From Bryoerythrophyllum caledonicum (Eukaryota; Streptophyta; Bryopsida; Pottiales; Pottiaceae): a stretch of 64,000 nt of DNA. Positions 55,901 to 64,000 of this stretch are shown here, piece after piece. The notes beneath the pieces are model-generated. The model made no database searches. It saw nothing but the letters and a program-made list of their open reading frames with translations, and was not told the origin of the DNA. The position numbers were made by a program, and so were the translations under genes. The stretch spans positions 18,100,867 through 18,164,866 of the forward strand of contig OZ020523.1 in NCBI GenBank assembly GCA_963971425.1, given 5' to 3'. The first letter of the stretch is position 1. Every line of letters begins with the position of its first letter.

Positions 55901-58784
55901 CAATTACTACGTTACCCGATGGATTTACTCCTCACAAAGGAATCAAAAGGGTGTATGATGCACGGATGAAAATGATTGAGACGGGCGAAGGTGTGGATTG
56001 GGCACTCGCGGAGGCACTTGCTTTTGCCACTCTGTTGGTTGAAGGTACCGTATTTTACCTATTCATTGCCTTTCATTGGTCAAAGCTCTCTCGTGTTCTG
56101 TGATTTGTTTTAATCTCATAGATCTGGCATCAGTGTCTTTGCTAGCTCTGTATTACCGTACACTCATCCCTCTCAGATAAGTCATTAACAGCTAGTTATA
56201 ATTGCCGCTAACTTCTAACATTTGCTGATGTGTCATCTCTGCTAAGTTATTGCTGCTGACATGTAACCTCTGCTAAGTTTTAACCCCTACTAAGTTTTTA
56301 CCACCCCCAATCCACCGGCGCCATTGTTAGCTATAACTTATCTGAGGGATGAGTGTAGGTAATATTTAGGAATTCCGTTCTGCTTGTAAGCAAAGTGAGG
56401 TAAAACTGTGTTCATTGGTATGGTTCGTCTGCTGTTTCAGTAAACTTACTTTGTTGAGTTTCGTTACAGGTAACCATGTACGACTTAGTGGGCAAGATGT
56501 GGAAAGGGGTACTTTCAGTCACCGTCACTCTGTAGTGCACGATCAGAAAACTGGAGCGAAGCACTGTCCACTTGACCATGTTCTTATGAATCAGGAGGAT
56601 GAAATGTTTACTGTCAGTAACAGGTAAGACCCTATTGAATTTTGATATTGACTGCCTCGTGGGTCTATATCTGTACGTTGTTCAAGATATGCAAACGTAA
56701 TGAAGGATTTATAGTGTCGTGTATCTGAATCCATGTGTTCTTGAAGTCAAAATCTAAGCTACATATCTGCTTTGGATGTGTGGGAACAATTTTTAAAATG
56801 CGGTCGTCAAGTTTTGACTTTTCTGTGCATGTTCTGCAGTTCGTTATCTGAGTTTGGAGTACTTGGGTTTGAGTTGGGTTACTCAATGGAGAATCCCAAT
56901 TCTCTTGTCTGCTGGGAGGCCCAGTTTGGTGACTTTGCCAATGGCGCCCAAGTCATTTTTGACCAGTTTTTGAGCAGTGGAGAAGCAAAATGGTTGCGAC
57001 AAGCTGGTCTTGTAGTCATGCTCCCTCATGGGTATGACGGACAAGGACCTGAGCATTCAAGTGGTCGTCTTGAAAGATACCTCCAGGTACATCTTTGACC
57101 TAAATGTGGTATATTTTTAAGAGCTCAGATTCCTTGACATCCTTAGGTCAGGTTCTATTACATCCCAAATTTAGGGTAGTGTCTTATTGTTGATCGCATG
57201 AAATGTTGCTCAATGCGCTCCAGCTAATGTGCTACCACTTCTTTTATCGCCTGATTAAAAGCCTGCCAGCCTGGTCGAAACCTGGTACTAAGGCTCATCA
57301 TCAGGGCGTGGAGCATGTACGACTCAGACGTACTATTACTAGAGCTAGACAGTTTTTATCTTTCACTTGAATGGCCATGTTAGAAAACTGTTTTCACTCT
57401 TTTTTTCATGGTATTAACTTGCACGTCTTACGTTTTACAAGATGAGCGATGACTTCCCGTTTGCTGTTCCTGAAATGGATCCAAGCTTGAGGCGACAAAT
57501 CCAGGAAGTGAATTGGCAGGTCGTCAATGTCACTACTCCTGCCAACTACTTCCATGTGCTTCGGCGTCAGGTATGTCTTCTTAATTATCTTTAAAATGGG
57601 TGCAGCTGGTCGAACCCTTCCAGGTTGTCATTCATGATGCTGATATTGAATCCAGTATATACGAAGCTTAGTTTGAGTAAAATGAATTTGGACTCAAGAG
57701 AGAATACCAGAGTTACTTGCAAGAAACTTATCAGCTTGTTCCTCTTGGCAGTCTCCAGGACACTTCAGCTTTGCAGTTCACAATACGTATTGCTCACCTT
57801 TTGGATGACTGCAGATTCACAGAGATTTCCGCAAGCCTTTAATTATTATGTCACCAAAGAGCCTTCTTCGGCACAGGTCCTGTGTGTCCAACCTCTCGGA
57901 ATTTGACGACGTTCAAGGACACCCAGGATTTGATAAGCAGGGCACAAGGTTCAAGCGTCTGATCAAGGATAAGAATGACCATGGTCAGGTTGAGGAGAGT
58001 ATCCGTCGTCTTGTACTTTGCTCGGGCAAGGTGAGTTACTGTAGCCTTTGCGACGGTTATAAACTGTGGTGGTACATGCTAGCATTTATGATGAACTCCA
58101 CTTTTGCGATTATACATTTTTTTTCTCATAATAGCACTGTACTTGTAGACTTGTCCAGGAACCATTAGTGCAGTCTTGGTGTTATAATTCTTGCATTTAT
58201 ATTTTGCAACTGTCTTTATGCGTCAGGTTTACTACGAGCTGGATGAGGAGCGCAACAGGATAGGTGCCAATGATGTTGCCATCTGCCGACTGGAGCAGCT
58301 CTGCCCGGTTCCCTATGACCTCATTGCCAGGGAGCTCAGAAGATATCCCAGTACGTTTTCTCTTACTTAGCCTGTGATTTCCTCCTCACATTTTCCTGAT
58401 GTTAGAAGTTATTGCCTTGAGTAAATAGTTGGCGTGTCTCGTGGCTAAGCAGGATAATCTGTGTAGGATATCGCCGAAGTCGCAATTCCTATCTCGCATG
58501 TGAGTGGTTAATATGGTGGCATATTTTGACTGGTTGGGCTGTTGGCAGACGCGGAGATTACGTGGGTACAAGAGGAGCCTATGAACATGGGCGCTTACAC
58601 CTACATGGCGCCCCGGCTTGCCACTGCTCTCAGAGAAGCCGGCCGTGGATCGTTTGATGATATCAAGTATGTTGGCCGCGGTTCTTCGGCATCCACTGCG
58701 ACAGGTTTCGGCAGCGTCCATCAACAAGAGCAGTTGGAGCTCGTCCAGAAGTCGATGCAGAAAGCACCCATCAAGTTTCCTTGA
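52942..58784 (+). CDS. OGDH: 2-oxoglutarate dehydrogenase E1 component, mitochondrial
   Basis: Twelve exons: 52942-53588, 53831-54069, 54356-54834, 54992-55240, 55477-55703, 55866-56044, 56470-56623, 56840-57086, 57442-57570, 57815-58030, 58227-58350 and 58549-58784; 3126 bp, 1041 residues, all phases agree. It decarboxylates 2-oxoglutarate with thiamine diphosphate in the TCA-cycle 2-OGDH complex. The Arg/Ala/Ser-rich first ~60 residues are a mitochondrial presequence. [18 protein letters not shown] (near residue 90) is the conserved N-terminal E1o signature. [29 protein letters not shown] (near 318), the ThDP-binding GDGSFAGQG...[15 protein letters not shown] (from residue 420) and [18 protein letters not shown] follow; the C-terminal transketolase-like half has [36 protein letters not shown] split in short runs and [13 protein letters not shown]. 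Length fits the family (about 1020). It converges with the signal peptidase gene, 1.3 kb apart. Confidence 0.97.
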
Positions 58785-60121
58785 TTGCTCTAGGTTCTAG
58801 CTCAATCCTGCCCTTGAAGCTGTGACATCTATCACTGATGTTATTTGTACCTCCAGGCAAATGCATCTCAAGTTCTTTCGTAGAGATCTCTGATTTAGAG
58901 AACCGTATAAACCAGAAGCGGTGCGCGCTCTTGTCATTGTGGGGCGTTGTGGGATTAGTAGGTGGTAGTTCACAGTGGCAAGAGTGTACCTATATTACTG
59001 GTAGATAAACGCCAGCTTCTTAGAAAAGGGCGTTTGACAGATCTGTTCACTTCTCCTAGAGTGTTGATAATTGGAAGTTGAGATGATTGTATTTTGTTCA
59101 ACACGTGAAGGTAAGGGAAATTTGCTAACTATTGGAGTGGAAAAAGCTGGCGTAGACGTATACACATTAAAATCATAATGTTTGAAAACGTTTTACTAAC
59201 AGCGGACGGAGATATTGAAAAATTTTGGAATTTGTGGAATGGGAATGAGAAAAAAATTATTAAAATATTGTTACAAAAGAATTGACATACAGAGTATAAT
59301 CTTCAGAGGAAGAAAACGTGAACAAATTACAAAATAATTACATGTATTTATTTCAAGATCAATGGGGTTGCAAAGTAATCGTTTCAACCTGACCACGGGG
59401 GCAATCAAAGCAAAGCCGAAAGGGAATTGAAAAATCCCGTTTCCAAAAAAGAAAGAGAAAATACGAAGAACAATCAATGTCCGGTACCACACATTCAGCC
59501 ACTTCCGCAACCACTGGTATGCTTGGCTCTCGATCGTATACATAGTTGGCCATGCTGTGCACATACTTGATGGTAGCACAGGGGCTCTCGAGCATCGGAA
59601 TAGAAAGGTTATCGATACACCTTAAATCCGAGGTAATACGCAAGCAGGTCAGTCTGCACAAACAATTGGAGTCCCCAGTTGAACATGGAAGTCTTGAGTG
59701 ATGATTCGACCACCAGGACATGTCAATTGCAGTGGAGAAGCCTCGCTGTCAAATCAGAGTGTTAGCGCGTCAACTTAGCACGCGGTGTGTGTGCCACACC
59801 GAAGTTTTCTTGATAAAGACCGAAGTATCAAAGCGGTCGACTTGAACCAGGGTCAGTTGAAGTCTTGTTTTTTATCAGTCCGATGACTGATCTTTTGATG
59901 CCTCTGAAGCCGGCAGACTCTTGGAGTCGATGAAACTTCACTCCAGACAGTGGACACGGTCAGCGACCTTCAGAGCTTATTCAGTAACTGATGTCGAGAG
60001 CCATGGATTATGCCAGTGGATATGGCCGGTATCCTTTTCATGTGTGGTCAATGAATGACGAAGTCGATTCTGACTGGGTAATAGGCCCAGGTAAATGTGT
60101 AACAATCGTTGGGCTGCCAGT
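58785..60121. other. Convergent intergenic region
   Basis: 3' flanks of 2-OGDH (plus) and the signal peptidase (minus). Minus-strand frames at 59271-59721 overlap one another and show no domain. Nothing else recognised. Confidence 0.5.
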
Positions 60122-61819
60122 TCAAGAGATTGTAGTCTCCTTCGATTGCAGTAAAGGTAAGGAGGACTTCAAGAGCTCACTCGCATCAAAGACTGTGCTG
60201 CCCAGACGCTCAGGTGGCCAGTACCGCACCACAGAACGTCCAAGAATATTTTCGGTTGGAAGAGGACCCCTGCAAGATACATCATATCATAATGTTAATG
60301 CTACGTACAAACCGTTCCAAATCTCTAAGCAGAATAGATAACCATTCAAGACAATTCCGGCAAAGATATTGAGATCTGTAGCCCCACTGAACGACATGTG
60401 TTCATCAGGCTTAGGGGAACATACCAGATGTGGGAATCAAAACTGTTGTTTCTGTTGTCCCCCATGACAAAAACGTGCCCTTCAGGTATTTTCTGGAGAA
60501 AATACGTCAGGTACGTCAGGCGAAACTCTTCGAAAAACTTCAGCATTTTTATCAGAATTTTCTAGAAATCGGATCAGATTCTAAGACAAATAAACGACAT
60601 GAGAATGAGAAGTTGAGGAAACGTACAATGGGTTGCATGTCATACGCAGCTGGTTCGTGAGTGAAGTCTTCGCTCCTGATGCGACCATTGACAACGAGCT
60701 TGCCATTGATCACCTGAACGAGGTCACCCGCCATTGCGACTACCCTCTTGATAAAAACTTCACCCGCACTGTAACCCTTCTGTTGCAAAATTGCAGGAGC
60801 CTTGAAAATGACGATGTCATTCACACTCGGCTTCTTGAAGAGATAAGAAACCTGCCAAAACAATAAAAGCAGAATACGTCAGATGTTACCACAAGGAAGG
60901 TAAAATGAAGGAGTAACTCATTCGAAGTCTCCAAGCATACCTTCTCGGCGATGATGCGGTCACCAATATCAAAGGTTGGATACATGGACAGCGACGGGAT
61001 GAAGCGCGGCTCTGCCACAAACCACCTGAATAGAAGCGACACCGTGAAGGTCATCATGATGGTCTTGCCATCTTCGGCAGTGAAGTTGATCCATTTCGGC
61101 AACCAGCTCGACTTCTCTTTCTCCTCGCTGTCATCTGCTATGGTCAGAGTATCTGCTACAGGAAGGCCTTCGTCGCAGTCCATGAACACTGTTTCTTCAT
61201 CATTCACCTGGCTGCTGCGGGAAACAGAGCGGCCGCTGCACCAGGAAGACTGGAAGAAAGAGGATGGGAGACGCTTCATGCAGTCCACGAAAGAACCCTT
61301 GGAGAACCCCATCGTGCTGGACTTGGTAACAATTTCAGAGCTCACGGCCGCAGATTGAGAGGGTAAGCAGGTTGAGAACGCCCTCGTAGGAAGAGCGCTA
61401 GAATTAGAGAATGCAGAAGAGAAGGAAGAAGGCGATGGAGTTTGAGCACGGTTCTGGTTCAAAGGATTCAAACCAGAAGCATTCGATGCAGAGGAGGAGG
61501 ATGCGAAGCTTGCAACACACGTCGCAACCTTCTTGTAACAATTGCGGGAGCCTGAAGAAGAAGCACTAGAAGGTGCTACATACTGTCCAATTCCCGACAT
61601 CAATGACACCATCTCCGTTGGGGCAGCAGCGCATGTCCCCTGCTTGAAAGCCTCCTTCCAAGGGGAGAAGAAACACCGAGCCCCGTCCCGGTCTACATTA
61701 CAGACACTCGTAGAACACCGGCTGCTGAAACTAACAGCAGCGAACAGGTTCCTCACACTGCAGCCCCGTGGTTCTCTTGCCACCAGAGCCGAGCGCGAAT
61801 AAATCATTTCCACAGCCAT
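60122..61819 (-). CDS. PLSP: Plastid type I signal peptidase (thylakoidal processing peptidase)
   Basis: Four exons in transcript order: 61819-60941, 60851-60627, 60492-60425 and 60269-60122; 1320 bp, 439 residues. The start is the first in-frame ATG (MAVEMIYSR). The long Ser/Ala-rich N-terminus is a plastid-targeting and spacer region. A hydrophobic segment ([18 protein letters not shown]) precedes the protease. Catalytic Ser278 lies in PSLSMYPT and catalytic Lys328 in [11 protein letters not shown], the Ser-Lys dyad of S26 peptidases; [17 protein letters not shown] is the conserved box E. Plant Plsp enzymes cleave lumen-targeting signals from proteins entering the thylakoid and process Toc75. 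The ~250-residue N-terminal extension resembles TPP/Plsp2 and not the shorter Plsp1 forms, but I cannot separate them here. Confidence 0.95.
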
Positions 61820-63007
61820 GATGAAGAGCTGGAACAGCCACTTCACGAACAGGAAAACTGAACGGAAGTAAAAAGCAACCAAAGTGACCAAAGTCACAAC
61901 CGTAATGCCATCGTACAGTTCCGAAAGAGGATCCGAGGGCCTCGAAGAAGAAATCAGCGGATTTATAAAGTTACAAATGCCATTGTCGAAGGGGAACGAA
62001 GTACGATTACTGTAACGCGAAATAACGTCGGCTACGCTAACCTCTAAACGAATTGCTCACTCAAAGAAAAACTTTTCTTCCTGACAAACACCCTCCCAAG
62101 ACAACGACACTCCACCTCCCACAATATACGACGTGAAAACTCCCCCGTCGCTCCACTGCCAAACCAATACCCCTCCTCTATCACCATAAACCAAACAACG
62201 ACTCACTACTCACCCCGTCAAATTTCCAAAACCCGGTGTACAGACAGCTCAAAACCTCCGATAAGTCCCGCTAATAAAGAAGGAAAAAAAACGCTGCCGG
62301 ACCTCTTAAGCGACGCACCGGAGCAAACCGGAGCAAACCGAAGCAAACCCCTACCAAAATCCGCGAGACGACACTCAAAAGAACGGCGATCGCAACAGCT
62401 TCACGTCCTGGCCGATCGCTCCCCCAACGGACGGGGCCCTCGCAGACCCGCAATCACCGCAACCGGGGCTCCAAACCCCCCGAGAGAGAAAAACTTGAGA
62501 ATGAGCTCCGTCACGAGGTCTTGAGCGAACCTAATGCTCGGAAGACGATGACGGTCAGCCGTTGATTATCAGGATCCAACGGCAGAGAGCTATTCAGAAA
62601 TAAATGAATGAGGATGACCGTCGATCCGACTGGTGAGGAATGTCGTCCATTCAATCCGGAGATGGATGGATGAAGTATGTGATGGATGAAGTCTGTGGCT
62701 AGTACCGCCACTCGGGGCATCCGGCGGTGACGGCGAAGTGGCCGTTGATCTGGGAGATCGGACGGCGCTGCTGTCGTAGATGGGGTTCGATCGGACGGAT
62801 GGCGCCGCGCGTACAGACTTCTCAATACCGACAAGGGATACGGTGCCGGGCGAGCATCTCCAGCGGCTGATGCCGATTGTGTAGGTCGTAGACTTGGGAA
62901 AAGTATATGCTCTATATACACGGTAGGATTGATTTTACCTTCACTCAACTTTTTTTTTTTTTTTTTTTTTAGTGTCGAGAACAATAGAGTTAAGAGCGAG
63001 TGTTGTG
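61820..63007. other. Signal peptidase upstream region and spacer
   Basis: Probable promoter and 5' UTR of the signal peptidase. It contains an 11-bp tandem CGGAGCAAACC repeat (three copies, about 62318-62349) and an oligo-T run at about 62950-62970. No coding frame with a domain is seen. Confidence 0.5.
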
Positions 63008-63482
63008 TAAGAGCACCTCCACCGGGGACGCGTTAGCCCGGTGGAGACTGCCCTGGGTTTTGGGCCTAAACCCTGCCCCGCGGTCAGGCTGTAGGGCGCT
63101 TGGCGCAGCGCCAGCCGGGAGCAAGGTTATCCGGCCTGGAAACCTGTCCCTCATAATAAAAGCCCTGTTGTGGGTCCCGCTGTGGAAAGTCCAAGGGGAA
63201 GTAAATAATGCAAAAACGCGTAAGTGAATAGATTGTCAGTGGCAGCCGCTTCCACAGCCATTGTTGCTCCACCATGTGCTAGAACTAAATTGGTGGCCCA
63301 GCCCCGGTGAAATTTTCAGTCGCCCGCCATATTCTCTCTTTTTCCAGGCTTGCTCCCAACTCCCTCCATCCCACCTGACCGGTTTGGCAGCCCCGACCAA
63401 CGCGGTAGGGGAGCATCTTCCCCCGGACCCACCAAACCTGACAGGTCTGCCAAGATGGGGGCTCGCGGTGGAGGTGCTCTGA
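63008..63482. mobile_element. MITE with GAGCACCTCCACCG terminal inverted repeats
   Basis: GAGCACCTCCACCG at 63011 and CGGTGGAGGTGCTC ending at 63479 are perfect inverted ends of a 469-bp non-coding element. The flanking triplets are TAA (63008-63010) and TGA (63480-63482), close to the TWA duplication of PIF/Harbinger-type elements. Confidence 0.75.
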
Positions 63483-64000
63483 GGTAGAGGCACCCAATTC
63501 CGACCACTTCAGCCAATTCAGGACTCAAATGACATTGTATGTCAAAACATTTATGTGAAAGATGCGGAAATAGGAATGAAACTCAACAAATATTTTTTCA
63601 AATTTAATCACAAAGATTTGGAATTGATATAGAATTTAAAAGCCTAAAAACCACCAGAGCCCATAATCAAACTCTAGTGTATGTGAGATTTGGTGCCCTC
63701 CTTCAACCAATGCCGATAAGTGAGAGTGAGTAAAAGAGAGAAGACATGCCATGGGTAACCAACTCATGAAGGGTATCCAATACTGATCGGCCTTGTTCCA
63801 CTTTCGAGGCAATGCCACCAATGACAGCTCAATTGAGTTGGAACAACCCAAAATTGCACACATCATGACCCAATGCCAATATTGACTGGTGTTTTCAGAT
63901 TTTGAGTTATCGATTTTGGGTCACTTTATGCACCATTTCAAGCATTTGCCATTTTTATGCACCATGCAATGCAAACTCCAGTGATCGGAATTGGGTGGCC
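63483..64000. mobile_element. TIR element with GGCACCCAATTCCGA ends, cut by the window end
   Basis: It starts GGTAGAGGCACCCAATTCCG, directly after the previous MITE, and the window ends in CGGAATTGGGTGGCC, the inverted terminus with only a few bases lacking. It is non-coding and the most complete copy of the family also seen at 33018-34340 (interrupted) and 40807-41030 (partial). Confidence 0.8.

Noticed and set aside
59271-59721. Minus-strand frames between 2-OGDH and the signal peptidase
   Set aside because: Two frames overlap each other and lack domains; more likely 3' UTR or spacer.
1-64000. CRISPR arrays, operons, bacterial-type regulatory sites
   Set aside because: Intron-bearing nuclear plant genes throughout; the tandem repeats found are microsatellites or transposon repeats without regular unique spacers.

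Overview
The window is nuclear DNA from a streptophyte, most likely a seed-free land plant. Five host genes on both strands have GT-AG introns and plant-type domain architectures: the long YTH-containing CPSF30, a plastid-type type I signal peptidase, a mitochondrial 2-oxoglutarate dehydrogenase E1, an NNF1-like kinetochore protein and a TraB-family protein. For all five, the exons I placed by eye join to a length divisible by three. The species cannot be named from this sequence.

Layout. 0-7.9 kb: gene-free DNA with low-complexity sequence, a palindrome pair, a MITE and two inverted copies of a TTAA-bounded transposon. 7.9-11.5 kb (minus): a decayed Mutator-like transposase with a GCM/WRKY-like zinc cluster, a MULE core and a SWIM finger. 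12.9-16.7 kb: seven copies of a CGTCGGTNCCGACG-type palindrome, a piece of 18S rRNA starting at its 5' end, and an old ~160 bp tandem array. 16.5-21.3 kb (plus): a decayed multi-exon gene with a ParB-like N-terminus and an N6/N4 DNA-methylase-like C-terminus. 23.3-28.3 kb (minus): CPSF30-L. 29.7-34.5 kb: LTR remnant, nested DNA transposons and a hairpin MITE. 34.9-36.8 kb: NNF1-like gene. 37.9-40.3 kb: TraB gene. 40.3-46.2 kb: MITEs and CCGGT-rich repeats. 46.2-51.4 kb (plus): a decayed Ty3/gypsy retrotransposon that carries a cytosine-5 DNA methyltransferase ahead of reverse transcriptase and a degenerate PHD finger behind integrase. 51.7-52.1 kb: MITE and a near-perfect hairpin. 52.9-58.8 kb (plus): 2-OGDH E1. 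60.1-61.8 kb (minus): signal peptidase, converging on 2-OGDH. 63.0-64.0 kb: two adjoining TIR elements, the second cut by the window end.

The host genes are unrelated housekeeping functions (mRNA 3'-end processing and m6A reading, kinetochore, plastid protein maturation, TCA cycle) separated by transposon-rich DNA; I see no operon-like grouping. The most notable content is in the mobile elements: a retrotransposon with its own DNA methyltransferase, a second unrelated DNA-methylase-like family (ParB-like + MTase-like), and an apparently TTAA-targeting DNA transposon family. All three large coding elements have in-frame stops, mostly at positions explained by C-to-T or G-to-A transitions of Gln or Trp codons, as expected for methylated, silenced copies. 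Exon coordinates come from manual reading of splice signals and reading phase.
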